A stretch of DNA of 64,000 bases, from positions 12,959,726-13,023,725 of the forward strand of contig OZ024876.1 of the NCBI GenBank assembly GCA_964017185.1. The letters run 5' to 3'. Origin of the DNA: Rugalucina vietnamica (lineage: Eukaryota > Mollusca > Bivalvia > Lucinida > Lucinidae). Below the pieces are notes generated by a model. The model searched no databases and was not told the origin of the DNA. It saw only the letters and a list, made by a program, of their open reading frames with translations. This document shows positions 23,544 through 34,961 of this stretch, piece after piece. The first letter of the stretch is position 1. Each line of letters opens with the position of its first letter. Position numbers and translations under genes: made by a program.

Positions 23544-23748
23544 CTGTTTTCCAATAGGTCACGCAGGGTACATAAACTTTTTCAGAAAACTGTGGATTAC
23601 CTTCAGAACAAATTGGATAGTAACTGGACTATTGACATTGAGATGGATGTCTCGGCAGATTTAAGGGAGCAGGTTAATATATTGAGGGATATTGTGGGAA
23701 GTGATAAAATGGAAGTGGGCTATATCTTGCCATACTTGAGGAGTGCAG
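23544..23748 (+). CDS. FASTKD-like: FASTKD-like exon 3
   Basis: The acceptor is a NAGNAG (ATGAG|CAG|CTG), so the start is 23541 or 23544; both keep phase 0. The donor is AGTGCAG|GTAGGT (phase 1). It encodes LFSNRSRRVHKLFQKTVDYL ... DLREQVNILRDIVG ... VGYILPYLRSA, with FAST_2-like spacing ahead of the RAP domain. The acceptor has a poor pyrimidine tract, the weakest junction of the model. Confidence 0.75.
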
Positions 23749-23755
23749 GTAGGTG

Positions 23756-23922
23756 TCATTACAAAAACACACCCATGCAATTAATATACAGAGATTTTTT
23801 ATAACAGTTAAAACTGAAAATTTCATTTTTAAATTTTGATATTTCTTTTTTTTTCCTGAAACATAGATTGTGTGTACAAGTGAGAACCACCTCAGCGAGG
23901 CAGTTCCAATGAGTATCCACTA
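23756..23922. mobile_element. MITE family Q half copy at a splice donor
   Basis: ATTACAAAAACACACCCATGC is the inverted family terminus and starts 8 bp after exon 3 ends. It runs to CATAGATTGTGTGTAC and AACCACCTCAGCGAGG. Confidence 0.65.
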
Positions 23923-23929
23923 TCAGCTG

Positions 23930-24125
23930 AACAACTGGGGAGTTAGCTGCCCTTATGAATGTCTGAAAAATTGATATTTAGTGTTGTTAACACATCAGCA
24001 CCTTTATTTTTGTTACATTTTCATTCTTTGCAGTAACAAGGACATCTGTATATCTCTAATGAATTTTGAATTTCAACCAGATCAACTGATTGGGGAGGTA
24101 ACTGCTCTTGAGTGTTTGAAAAATC
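23930..24125 (+). repeat. fragment of the variant Helentron-like core
   Basis: AGTTAGCTGCCCTTATGAATG, TGTTGTTAACACATCAGCACC and AACAAGGACATCTG match the core units of the copy at 10436-11418. Confidence 0.5.
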
Positions 24126-24357
24126 ACTGTTATAAGGGTGCTGAAGATGGTTCTGATCATGTTAATGCTCAGATGAAGGATCGTTACTTTGGGCGAGATG
24201 TTCAACAAATTTTTTCAGCTTCAAAAATATATTACATATAGACATATTTTCATATTAAAAACACATTTTACTCTTCTCCCTGATCAGCTGCAGTTTTGTC
24301 TTGGTTACATTAAGAGAAATTATTTCCCTGGTTCACCTCCACTTCATCAGGAAAACA

Positions 24358-24625
24358 TGTCTGTGACATGTATACCTCTGAAACCCCACTATTATATAGC
24401 AAAACTGGGGTATGCAGGGGTATAACTATTTTGCTTATGTTTGCTCCAAAACATAGATTGTGGGTACTTGTTAGAACCGCCTCAGCAAGGTGGTTCTACC
24501 ATATATCCAGGATCTATGTTTTGAGCAAAAATGAAAAATATAAAAAATTTTCTACTAAAATTTTTCAATTTTTACAACCAGTAAAGTCTGTATGTTACAT
24601 GAGCTGTTTTTGCAATGCTTTGCTC
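24358..24625. mobile_element. MITE family Q, full copy
   Basis: Central AACATAGATTGTGGGTACTTG and a mirrored block around CGCCTCAGCAAGGTGG; the right end is GTTACATGAGCTGTTTTTGC. Confidence 0.65.
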
Positions 24626-24783
24626 TTTGTTCCTCAAGAAGAGGGTATAGTCGAATCAAAACTTGAAAGTTGATAAAGATCTTAAATGCCAAATTGATGC
24701 AGCTTGCTGTATGTAAGTATGGGCCTGTATTCAAGAGAACTTATAAGAAGCTATCTAAATTACTTGAGGTTTTACATTGACAG

Positions 24784-24856
24784 ATTATTTTCCAGATATA
24801 ACTCTGTTCTTGGATGCAAATGACAGACTGGTGCAATCAAGATTTGCCAAGAAAAG
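24784..24856 (+). CDS. FASTKD-like: FASTKD-like exon 4
   Basis: Acceptor TTACATTGACAG|, donor GAAAAG|GTAAAG. The codon split G|AT gives D, followed by YFPDITLFLDANDRLVQSRF and AKK, leaving phase 2. This leads into the RAP domain. The upstream and downstream phases agree. Confidence 0.8.
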
Positions 24857-24889
24857 GTAAAGAATTTTTTCTTAATTCTAAGAAGAAAT

Positions 24890-25093
24890 AAGCCTTGACG
24901 TGCAAAAAGTGGTCTATGGGTTTCCAACCAGGTCTGACACAAGCGGTCCCTTTAGTCTCAAAAGAAAGCTAGATGTTTAAAATTTCGGATTTTAGAAGAA
25001 GAGGGATTTACTATCCATGTAGCGAAAATAAAGGGAATCTGCACCTTTGTTTTTGCATAGGCAAAAATCCAGTTTTCACAAGACGCGGCTCAA
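24890..25093. mobile_element. MITE family P, diverged
   Basis: It has AGCTAGATGTTTAAAATTTCG, GTAGCGAAAATAAAGG and the end AGACGCGGCTCA. It begins about 33 bp after exon 4. Confidence 0.55.
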
Positions 25094-25394
25094 GTATGAA
25101 AGAAAAGTATGAAATCTGTCTCTATTCTTGACTGCATGTTTTGCCTGCTCTGCCTCAGCCTCAATATCAGAATCAAAGAAAACAAAAACATATACAGTTC
25201 AATAGAACACATATCTACACATGCAATCAAACTGGGCAAGCCCTTCTTTTAAAAGGAAAATTATTGAAAAGTTCATCTATAAGCATGATCGACTGGGTCT
25301 TGATAGACAAGTCATGTTTTGATAATCTGGCCATAGACGTTATGGGTGTCCAGAACAACAAAATTTGACATGCCCATGCAGTAAACGTGGAATT

Positions 25395-25600
25395 TTTGAA
25401 AAATAAGGTTTAAATATTTCAGATGAATTTTACTTACAGTTTTACTGTAAAAATGAAAATGTTTATATATGTATTAGTTTTAATGTTTGCTCAAAACATA
25501 GATTGCATGTACACATTAGAACCACTTTGGGTGGCAGTTCTAACGTGTACCCACAATGTTTTGAGCAAAAATTCTGTAAACCGTTAAAAAAAATACTGAT
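25395..25600. mobile_element. MITE family Q copy
   Basis: It has CTCAAAACATAGATTGCATGT and AACGTGTACCCACAATG around a CACTTTGGGTGG centre, and lies directly left of a Helentron-like copy. The short stretch at 25094-25394 holds no recognisable gene. Confidence 0.55.
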
Positions 25601-25608
25601 TTTTTTTT

Positions 25609-27295
25609 AGCTCACCTGAGCCGAAGGCTCACAAGGTGAGCTAATAGGATGGCCATGATCCGGCGTCCGTCCGTCGTCGTCCGTCGTCGTCCGTCGTCGT
25701 CCACAATTTAAAAAATCTTCTTCTCTGAAACCGCTTGGCCGATCTAGTTGAAATTTTATGTGGAGCCTCCTTGGGTAGTGGCATTTCAAGTTTGATCGCG
25801 AAATCCAGGTCACATGACCAAGATGGCCGCCACGCCCATATATGTTAAAAACCGCTCAAAAATCTTCTTCTCCAGAACCGGTGGGCCGATTTCCTCTAAA
25901 CTTGGTATGTAGCATCGGGGACTTAAGCCCATCATAGTTTGACAAAATGATGACCCTTGGATGACCTTGACCTATTTTACGGCAAGGTCAAATTTGGAAA
26001 CATAGGCTTTTACATGGGAAAAAGTGAAAACTATGGATTTTTTGAAAACTATTGCAGCCTGAGGCCTGAAAAGTGGTAGATGCAAACAACTAATGGAGTA
26101 GAAGAAGGTATGTGATTAATTTAGGTCAAGGTCATCTCTTGACCTTGGCCAGTCTGTCGTCCATACACACTTTTCAAAGATCTTCTTCTCTGAAATTGCT
26201 GGGCCAATCAAAGTGAAATTTTATGTGGAGCATCCATGGGTAGGGGAGACGAAAGTTTGATCGCGAAATCCAGGTCACATGACCAAGATGGCCGCCACGC
26301 CCATATATGGTAAAAACCACTCAAAAATCTTCTTCTCCAGAACCGGCAGGCCGATTTTCATGAAATTTGGTATGTAGCATTTGGGACTCCAGCCCATCAT
26401 AGTTTGATAAAATGATGACCCTAGGATGACCTTGACTTATTTTACGGCAAGGTCAATTTTGGAAACATAGGCTTTTACATGTGAAAAAGTGAAAACTATG
26501 GATTTTTTGAAAACTATTGCAGCCTGATGCCTGAAAAGTGGTGGATGCAAACAACTAATGGAGTAGATGAAGGTATATGATTAATTTAGGTCAAGGTCAT
26601 CTCTTGACCTTGGCCAGTCTGTCGTCCATACACACTTTTCACAGATCTTCTTCTCTGAAACTGCTGGGCCAATCAAAGTGAAATTTTATGTGGAGCATCC
26701 ATGGGTAGGGGAGACGAAAGTTTGATCGTGAAATCCAGGTAACATGACCAAGATGGCTGCCACGCCCATATATGGTAAAACCACTCAAAAATCTTCTTCT
26801 CCAGAACCGGCAGGCCAATTTTCGCGAAAGTTTGTATGTAGCATTTTGGACTCCAGCCCATCATAGTTTGATCAAATGCTGACCATAGGATGACCTTGAC
26901 CTATTTTGCGGCAAGGTCAATTTTGGAAACATAGGCTTTTTCATGGGAAAAGGCGAAAACAATGGATATTTTGGAAACTGTTGCAGTCTGAGACCTGAAA
27001 GTTGCTAGATGCAGACAACTGATGGAGTCAATGAAGGTAAGTAATTAATGATGGCCAAGGTCATTTCTTGACCTTGACCCAAGGTCATTTGAATATCAAA
27101 ATTAAAATTATAGTTTTCTCAGAAATCACTGGGTTTGGAAACTATTGCAGCCTGAGACCTGAATCTTTGCAGATGCAGACAACTTATGAATTCAATAAAG
27201 GTGTGTGAGTATTCAAGGTCAAGGTCATTTCATGATGACTTAATACTCCAGGATCAGGCTTCAGGTGAGCGTTCTCAGGACCATTGGTCCTCTGG
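25609..27295 (+). mobile_element. Helentron-like repeat (family 1), complete
   Basis: AGCTCACCTGAGCCGAAGG start, a CCGTCGTCGT run, three units of about 465 bp, then TCAGGTGAGCGTTCTCAGGA, CCATTGG, TCCTCTGG and T. Confidence 0.85.
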
Positions 27296-27309
27296 TTTTT
27301 TTTTCATTT

Positions 27310-27350
27310 TCATAGCCTAATTATGTTACATGGGTGTGTTTTCGTAATGT
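27310..27350. mobile_element. MITE family Q terminus remnant
   Basis: TTACATGGGTGTGTTTTCGT-AATG is the family end; it stops about 18 bp before FASTKD exon 5. Confidence 0.5.
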
Positions 27351-27367
27351 TTGACTGTCGTTTGTAG

Positions 27368-27482
27368 AGTAGCAGTTGAAGTTGTAGGCTGGGGTCAGTG
27401 CGTCAGAGGAACAGACAAGCTGCTCGGGAAGTATGTCCTCAAGTTACGTCACCTCGAAAAGTTAGGATATAAGACCATTGTG
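27368..27482 (+). CDS. FASTKD-like: FASTKD-like exon 5, RAP domain
   Basis: Acceptor GTTTGTAG|, donor ATTGTG|GTAAGA. AG|A gives R, then VAVEVVGWGQCVRGTDKLLG and KYVLKLRHLEKLGYKTIV. The VAVEV-G pattern followed by LK-RHLE-LGYK-IV is the diagnostic core of the RAP domain, a nuclease-like RNA-binding fold at the C-terminus of FASTKD proteins. It ends in phase 0. Confidence 0.9.
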
Positions 27483-27577
27483 GTAAGACTCATATACAGT
27501 GTTAAAAAAAGTCTTTCACAGTTGCACTACACTGATTAATGTCCAGTACGTTTTTAACAAATATTGGCTCTTTAGAA

Positions 27578-28300
27578 ACAGGTGAGCTTCTAGAATAGCA
27601 AGGCTTCGTCATTGCCCATCCGTTCATCCACAATTTTAAAGAAGAATAGTTCTGAAGCTAGTGGGCCAATCTTGATCAAATTTAAGGTGAACCATCATTG
27701 GGTTGGGGAATTGACTGTGCTAGGTTCTGGAGCAGATTGAATAAAAATTGTGGTTTCCATGGCAACAGATAGCTCCCATAGTCTTACATTAGGAAAAACT
27801 GAAAACATCTTCTCTGAAACCACAAGACCCAGAGCTTCTATATTTTGTATGTAGCAATGTTTGGTAGTCCTCTTCATAAATCCTGCCAACCATGCCCCTG
27901 GGGTCCAAATTGACCATGCCTCGGGGTGTCAATATCTGCCATAGGCTTATAATGGGAAAAAATCTTCTTCTCACAAGAGCCTGTGTATTTAGCATGTAAA
28001 AATGTTTAGTGGTACCGTACATAAATCCTGCCTATCATGCCCCTGGGGTCAAAAATGGCCCACCCTCTGAGGGTCATTAGTCCCAATAGACTTACAATAG
28101 GAAAAAAAAATCTTCTCTGAAACCATATAGCCCATAGCTTTTATGGGGGGGGGGGGGGAATATATGCAGTAGATTATATATAACATGAGAAACATGAAAA
28201 ATCTTCTGCTATGAAACCACAAGGCCCAAAGCTTGTACGAGTATAGTAAGTATGCAGCAATGTTATGTGGTGCTTTATATTACATAAATCCTGCCAATTA
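27578..28300 (+). mobile_element. Helentron-like repeat, 5'-truncated copy of the 167-bp type
   Basis: GGTGAGCTTCTAGAATAGC, TCCATGGCAACAGATAG and repeated CATGCCCCTGGGGTC units match the elements at 35908 and 39490. A run of G occurs at 28147-28158. No 3' terminus is visible. Confidence 0.65.
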
Positions 28301-28639
28301 TTGTTACTCACATCACACAAGGGTTATACATGAGGATATGATACAATACATTTCAATTTCAAAGGCGATAGTGAAAGTCATTTTAACGAAAAGCACATTG
28401 TGGAATTAAGTGAGTGGCATGATCAGGGCTGAGAATATAAACAATCCAAGGATGTTGAGCTATCAAAGCCATTTGCATCAATTTAAACAACAGCTCCGTT
28501 GCAATGCAAAAATCGAACTGCCGCAAAAACTATCAGCAAAATTCGTCCAGATGGTTTGTGTGCAATATTACCAGTCAATGAGCGTAACCTTGAATAAACC
28601 TATGTTTTATGCTATATAGGAAGTTATATCACAGCTGAG
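28301..28639. other. no gene recognised
   Basis: A 69-codon open frame (28410-28619) has ordinary amino-acid composition but no recognisable motif and no convincing splice context. Confidence 0.4.
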
Positions 28640-28757
28640 AATCACATGGTATTGTATACATACAAACCGATAAATGATCACACAGTGAAATTCTGCCCGA
28701 AGTTGAGACGAGAAATTAGTTTTCTCCTATAGCGTTTACTCTATTGACTGATAGATA

Positions 28758-28962
28758 GGTGCAGTCAATGCAGAAATTGAACATTTATTGAATGAAAGTA
28801 AGATATGGAATCCAGGCCATTTTGTTTTCACAAACACTTCCGCCCCATGAACATATAGCACTTCCAACACAATAGCATTGAAGTGTTTGTGAAAACAAAA
28901 TAACCGGGATTTCTTATGTTACTTTCTTTTAATAAATTATCAATTTCTGCATTGACTGCACC
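28758..28962. mobile_element. MITE nested in a TIR, TA target duplication
   Basis: The arms start GGTGCAGTCAATGCAGAAAT and match for about 85 bp, including TTTTGTTTTCACAAACACTTC. TA flanks both sides (28756-57 and 28963-64), as in the Tc1/mariner group. It interrupts the left arm of the larger element. Confidence 0.8.
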
Positions 28963-29139
28963 TACCCTTACGAAATTTTCTTAGAAGTGAGACTTATATG
29001 TCACATGTATGTGGCTTATAAGTTTCAGACTTGTTAAACCTGTATGTGAGTTGTTGGGTATTTATATGCAAATGAGCTGCCACATACAAGTTTTGTATGC
29101 AAATGAGCAGGGAGCTAGGATATCATTTCCATTCACATA

Positions 29140-29370
29140 TACATGTAAGTCACTTATAAGTGGCATATAAGCCACATACATCTCACTTGTATGTCACTTA
29201 TAAGCCACTTGTAAGTCTCTCACATACATCTACTTGTATGTCACTTATAAGCCACTTGTAAGTCTCCCACATACATCTACTTGTATGTCACTTATAAGCC
29301 ACTTGTAAGTCTCCCACATACATCTACTTGTATGTCACTTATAAGCCACTTGTAAGTCTCCCACATACAA
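29140..29370. repeat. 47-bp tandem satellite
   Basis: Units carry ACTTATAAGCCACTTGTAAG and CACATACATCTACTTGTATG; exact spacing of 47 bp is seen at 29227, 29274 and 29321. Related inverted units occur at 28980-29110 and 30015-30260. Confidence 0.85.
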
Positions 29371-30412
29371 CTTGAAAGGTCAGAGGTTAGCATAGCATAA
29401 AGTAGGTCAACAGGTAACAACGAAAATTTGAATTTGAATTCACAAAAAATTACTATGGTCAATCATATTCTAAAGATTACAGCAAAAGGGGTAAACTATT
29501 GCTTCATATTTAACACTGGCGGTTACCTAATAATAATAATAAAATGTCCATAATAATAGTTAAAAAAAAACCTTGTTGTCTTAAGTATTTAAAGTGCATA
29601 TTTATGTAAAGTTGCTTTGAATCATTCACACTTTTGTAAATATAATTGTTCAAGTGATCCACTTTTTTCTGCTGCTAATGCCCAATGGCATGTACGCCAT
29701 TTATACATACAGATATTTTGTTCCATGTTTTATGGGTGGATGGGGAACATACACTTCAGAACTTCATTACAGGCAGCTTTATTTGTATTTTACACAGTTT
29801 TCTTTGCACTTTGAAGCTTGGTTAAATATGCTCTAAACTTTTGCTAAAGGAAATAATCTAAAATTACTTACTCAAATGATAAAATCCAAGAAACTTTGCA
29901 ATTTTTAAAGAAATTAAAATGCACCAGATCTTTCCTTTTCCCTCCAATTTCAAAAACAGGAAATGAGTACAGTATCTATCACCAAATTGTCAGTCCAAAC
30001 TTGCATCTTTTGTCTGAAACTTACATCTCACTTGTATGTGACTTGTATGTGGCGTATAAGTCTGAGATTCTTACTGGGAATTTCACAGACTTGTAAGCCA
30101 CTTGTATGTCACATATAAGCCACTTATAAGCGATATGTATGTGACTTACAAGTTTCAGAAACTTACATCTCACATACACCAAATTTCTGAAACTTGTATG
30201 TCACTTATAAGCCACATACAAGCCACATACAAGTACTTGTATGTGGCTTATAAGTCTGAGTAAGTTGATTTCGTAAGGGTATATATCAGTCAGTAGAAGA
30301 AACTCTGTAGAAGAATACTCGAAAATCTAACCTCAACTTGTTCTCAATGCAGTGTGTATCACCCATCATTTATCGCTTTGTTTGTATACAATACCACGTG
30401 ATTGTACATGTA

Positions 30413-30476
30413 TATATGGTCCAGGTCACATGACCAAGATGGCCGCTTTGCCCATATGGTAAAAACCTTTATAGTC
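30413..30476 (+). repeat. Helentron-like fragment
   Basis: GGTCACATGACCAAGATGG and a shortened CATATGGTAAAAACC unit directly follow the 1.76-kb element, suggesting that the element landed in a family-1 copy. Confidence 0.6.
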
Positions 30477-31140
30477 CAGTTTCCATCAGCATAACCTGGA
30501 AGATGGTGCCGCATGAAATTTTATTGTGGTTTCCAGTTTACTAGACCATGCTTGTTCAAGAACTGCATGATGCCACCCTGGCATCATTGAGCATTTTGGA
30601 AAAATCAAGATGGCGTCCAAGATGGCCACCGTAAACAAGAAAAGAGAACCCCAGAGTTGAATATGAACATCGATCTCTGTTTAAATGATCATTTTATGTT
30701 GTAAACATCGTAATAAAATTGTTCGAAGTGTTGGTACCCACGTAGTAATATGAATGCAAGATGGTGTCCAAGATGGCTGCCGTAATCATTATAAAAGAGG
30801 CATTCTCTGGTTAAAGCGGCATTTAATTGTTGAATATATATATACAGTGTCTTGTGTTTCAAATGTCTATTTCTTGTTTTACACATACATGTAATAGTTA
30901 AATGTGGTGGCTTTAGTTACGGCCCCACATCATATAAACAAAGAAAGATGAGGATCAAGATGGCCACCGTAATTACAATTTAAAAGAACATGTTCTCTGA
31001 TTGAAATACCATTACTGTGCTTTATACACCAAACATAATGTGTTTAAAATATTCATATAATGATGTGAACAGCACGATTTAGTGTTTATTCTCAAATTAT
31101 AACAATAAGCCAAGAAGGCGGCCATAATCATATCATATAA
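30477..31140. repeat. old repeat with CAAGATGGC units
   Basis: About four units of 150-190 bp carry AAGATGG-GTCCAAGATGGC or similar. Inverted relatives are at 32400-32770. No gene seen. Confidence 0.5.
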
Positions 31141-31344
31141 GGACACAAGTATCAGCTTTTACAAAAAGCGGCTAGCCCTATATATATGGAATGAAAGCTG
31201 ACCTTACACGGTATCTGATCGAACAACAACAGACGACACTCTTCTTTAAATTTGGTGTGGATCTTTAGATACTCTTGAACACGGCAGCATAGGAGTCAGA
31301 AACAAGCCTTGGGGAGAAACGTTCCAAAACCTCACGTTCGCAAG

Positions 31345-31650
31345 ATAGATATGTTAATGGGGCGGCAAAAGAACGTGGCTCGACCGGAAAACCAGGGTCT
31401 TTTGCTTACCGTTGGAGCACTCTACCACTAAGCTACCAAGCCACATGTCGACCGGTTACATTTTCTCCTGCTTAGTTAGATTCGCCCCCAAATCTGCTCG
31501 GAACCATACTGCAACCGACAAAACAGTCTCTTTCGTGGACCAACGGGTCGAGTTCGGACCCACACTGGCCACCAAATGTCACAGGGCCGGGAAAAAAAAT
31601 GGCCCGACCAGAACTCGAACCCAGGGTCTCTCACTTATCGGTTGATACAG
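31345..31650 (-). mobile_element. miniature LTR-type element with tRNA-like unit in the LTR
   Basis: Read on the minus strand: a partial LTR ends in CCCTGTGACA (31577). Next are TTTGGTGGCCAGTGTGGG, a primer-site-like segment, a 116-bp interior (31461-31576) without coding, and a purine-rich GCAGGAGAAAA. A second partial LTR then starts TGTAACCGGTCGACATGTGG (31460). The LTR carries a tRNA-like stretch: GGCTTGGTAGCTTAGTGGTA (A box) in one copy and GGGTTCGAGTTC (B box) with GGGCC-A-TTTTTTTT in the other. Both copies are incomplete at the outer side. Confidence 0.55.
31374..31444 (-). ncRNA. tRNA-like sequence inside the LTR
   Basis: The A-box region GGTAGCTTAGTGGTAGAGTG and acceptor-stem pairing (GTGGCTT with GAGCCAC) are visible; the T-arm is decayed in this copy (GGTTTTCC). 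It is a pseudogene-like unit, not a functional tRNA call. Confidence 0.4.
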
Positions 31651-32214
31651 TGATGTCTGCAGGGGGCGGGAGCCTGGGGGATGTCCATTCCACCATCCGT
31701 TCACGATCTGACCTTTTTCTTTAATAGTATACAGAAAAAGTTAGTAAATGTGGTGAATAGACTTACCTGTGATTCATTAATAGGGTTGGTTATTCGCTCG
31801 ATTTTCATCAGCTAATGACTTATGATGATGCATGGGGCAACAATCGGTTCAGTCTAATTCCAAATTGATGTGTGTTTAGCACAACTCCTATATATGTCTG
31901 ATTAAGCCAGCATTCCTTTGCTGTATTTTGTTTTGACACCAAATAATAGCAATGAGTCATATTGGCCAAGATGCCCTATGCAATCATAATAGCACTGAAG
32001 GGCGTAACATTTGGGTTTGATGGTAAAATCAGAAGGTCCAGTTTGGGGCAAGGGACCATGATCTTTGTCTTCTTTGTGTGCACCCGCAGGCATGTCATCT
32101 CCATTTCTGCTTTCCAACTTTCCCATTAGTTCCTCCATGGACTCGGTCATTGCACACAACATCTCCTAAGGGCATCCTGTTTGAAACTCCCTGGATAAAG
32201 CCTCTAACACATTG
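31651..32214. other. no gene recognised
   Basis: An 86-codon minus-strand open frame (31902-32162) has no motif I can name. No repeat structure stands out. Confidence 0.35.
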
Positions 32215-32224
32215 ATGAAGAGTA

Positions 32225-32303
32225 GCGTGCTAAGGGCTACATGCAAATCAGCACCTTAAGTTTCGCTCAGGCAAAATCCGATATTCTCATGATGCGGCTC
32301 AAA
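32225..32303. mobile_element. MITE family P, right-end fragment
   Basis: GCTCAGGCAAAATCCGATATTC and CATGATGCGGCTCA match the right third of the family. Confidence 0.45.
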
Positions 32304-32779
32304 ATATGTAAATTGTTTTGCATCCCTCTTTTTACTCTGCTTACTTAAAACTTAACAAATATACATTTAGATGAGGTTTTTTGAATGAAATGCCATGTTC
32401 TCTTATATTATGATTAAGGCGGCCATCTTGACCACCATCTTGCATCATTGTTATGGTGTTGGGTCAAAACGTAACAAAATCTCTACCTTATGCTGTAAAC
32501 AAAATAAAGTGAACATTCCAAACACGAGGTATTGATTATATGCAGCACAAGAATGATGCTTTAATCAGAGAACAAGTTCTTTATATCATGATTCTGGCGG
32601 CCATCTTGGCCACCATCTTGCCTTATTGTTATGTTAAGAGGGTCAAAACATAAAACAAACCAAACTATGATGTTTAGAACATAAAACGGGCGTTTTAATC
32701 AGAGATCATTGGGTATATGCAATTCTGTGAGACTGTTTTCATGTTAATCTCGGCCATCTTGGATGCCATTATGATTTTT

Positions 32780-34249
32780 AGCTCACCCGAGCCGTTAGGC
32801 TCACAAGGTGAGCTTATAGGATGGCCATGATCCGGCATCCGTCCGTCGTCGTCCACCATTTTCAAAGATTTTCTCTGAAACCGCTTGGCCAATCAAAGCC
32901 AAATTTTATATGAAGCATCTATAGGAAGGGGGAACCAATGTGTTTATAAAATAATCCAGGTCACTTGACCAAGATGGCGGCCATGCCCATATATGGTAAA
33001 AACACTTCAAAATTCTTCTTCTCCGGAACCACTGGACCAATTTCAACGAAACGTGGCATGAAGCATCGGGGACTAGAGTGCTACAATGTGTATATAAATT
33101 ATGACCTTTTGATGACCTTGACCTATTTTACGGCAAGGTCAACATAGGTCGCCCATGCATTTGAATGGGAAAATTGTTAGAGTGTCATTTGAAAGGCAAA
33201 TCTTGCAGGAAATGGGCAAATGGACTGAAGGTAGGTAATTCTGAAAAAAAAATTGGACCCCAGGGGTTGGTCTGCCCCCACCCCTGGGCAATATACATGT
33301 ATATTACAAAAATATTCAAAGATCCTCTTCTCTGAAACCACTTGGCCTATCAAAGCTCAATTTTATAGGAAGCATCTATGGGAAGCGGGAATCAGTATGT
33401 TTATAAATAATCCATGTCACATGACCAAGATGGCCGCCATGCCCATATATGGTAAAAACACTTCAAAATTCTTCTTCTCCGGAACCACTGGACCGATTTC
33501 AACGAAACTTGGCATGAAGCATTGGGGACTAGAGTACTATAATGTGTTAATAAATTATGACCTTTGGATGACCTTGACCTATTTTACAGCAAGGTCAACA
33601 TAGGTTGCCAATGCATTTGAATGGGGAAAACTTTTATAATGTCATTTAAAGTGAAAGTCTTGCAGGAAATGGGCGATAGGACCGAATATTAATGATTCTG
33701 AAAAAAATTGGACTCCAGGGGCTCATTTGCTCCAGCCCTTGGGCATTATACATGTATATTACCATAATATTCATACATCTTCTCCTCTAAAACCACATAG
33801 CCAATCAAAGCCAAATTTCATGTGAAGCATCTATAGAATGGGGGAATCATTGTGTATATAAATGATCAAGGTCACGTGACCAAGATGGCCACCATGCCCA
33901 AATGGTATAAACCCTTCAAAAATCGTCTTCTCCGGAACCGGTGGACCGATTTCGAAGAAACTTGGCATGAAGCATCTATGACTCAAGTACTACAATGTAT
34001 GTATAAATCATGACCCTGTGATGACCTTGACCTATTTTAAGGTAAGGTCAACATGGGTTGCCTATGTATTTGAATGGGTAAACTGTTAAAATGTCATTTG
34101 AAGGGGAAAACTTGTATGGACAGTATATTGATCTGAAAAAAAAAAATGGTCCAAGGGCTTCATCTGCCCCTATACTGGGACTATTTTCTATAACATTTGT
34201 ATATACATCAGATGTCAGGTGAGCGTTTACAGGACCATTGGTCCTCTGG
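32780..34249 (+). mobile_element. Helentron-like repeat (family 1), complete
   Basis: AGCTCACCCGAGCCGTTAGG start, three units of about 455 bp closely matching the copy at 17072, and GTCAGGTGAGCGTTTACAGG, CCATTGG, TCCTCTGG|T at the end. Confidence 0.85.
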
Positions 34250-34547
34250 TTTTCAAATCATGTAATGATGCGCGAATGCCGTCATGCAGGCATGGTCTGA
34301 TGAACCAGAAAGAGGATAAGGACAACAAGAGAAGTGTATTTTTGCTTTCACATACAAATGTTATGTTGATTTTTGCGATATTTTCTGCCATTGGTTAGCC
34401 ATTTTGAATATTTCAAAATGCTCAATGATGCCAAGGTGGCATCACTTGGTTTCTTTATCTGAAAGGTGTCAAGAAGTGAAAATCATAAAAACATTTTATG
34501 CTGCACACATTTCCAGGTCACAGGCCAAATCCATGTTTGGCAACTGG

Positions 34548-34870
34548 ACTATTAAAAAATCTTCTTCTCTGGAACCAGTGAACCGATTTCAATGAGACTT
34601 GGTATGTAGAATCAGGGACTCTGGCCCATCATAGTTTTTATAAATCATTACCTTGGGTTGACCTTGACCTATTTTACGGCAAGGTCAATTTTGGTCACAT
34701 AGGCATTTCAATGGAAAAAAAAAAGAAGAAAACATTAGGTTTTTCAGGAAGTTTTATAGCCAGTGAGCGGAAACTTGGTAGATATAAACAACATACTGCG
34801 AATAAAGTTGTGTGAGTATTCAATGTCAATGTCATTTCTTGACCTTGGCCAAAGGTCATTTACATATTGC
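34548..34870 (+). repeat. Helentron-like fragment before the last FASTKD exon
   Basis: AATCTTCTTCTCTGGAACCAG, TTGACCTTGACCTATTTTAC and TTGACCTTGGCCAAAGGTCA match family-1 units; neither end is present. Confidence 0.65.
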
Positions 34871-34914
34871 ATGATTGTGTGAATGTAGAACTTATTTTCT
34901 CAGAAACTGCTTGA

Positions 34915-34940
34915 TATTGCATGGACAAGTTTTTGTAATG
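34915..34940. mobile_element. MITE family Q terminus remnant
   Basis: TTGCATGGACAAGTTTTTGT-AATG resembles the family end and lies about 22 bp before the acceptor of the last exon. Confidence 0.4.
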
Positions 34941-34961
34941 TGTTTTCATTATGAATTCCAG

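Larger units (their letters stand above)
28640..30403. mobile_element. 1.76-kb element with long diverged TIRs
   Basis: The left arm starts AATCACATGGTATTGTATAC and the right arm ends GTATACAATACCACGTGATT. Matching continues through CGATAAATGAT, GACTGATA and CCCTTACGAAAT, giving arms of about 130 bp once the nested MITE at 28758-28962 is removed. The interior is a palindrome-rich satellite. No transposase. Confidence 0.75.

Noticed and set aside
29140-29370. CRISPR-like array
   Set aside because: Eukaryotic context; the 47-bp units are contiguous with no unique spacers, so this is a satellite.
31374-31444. A genuine functional tRNA gene
   Set aside because: The T-arm and anticodon arm do not fold properly and the sequence recurs in a second terminal repeat, so it is an element component.
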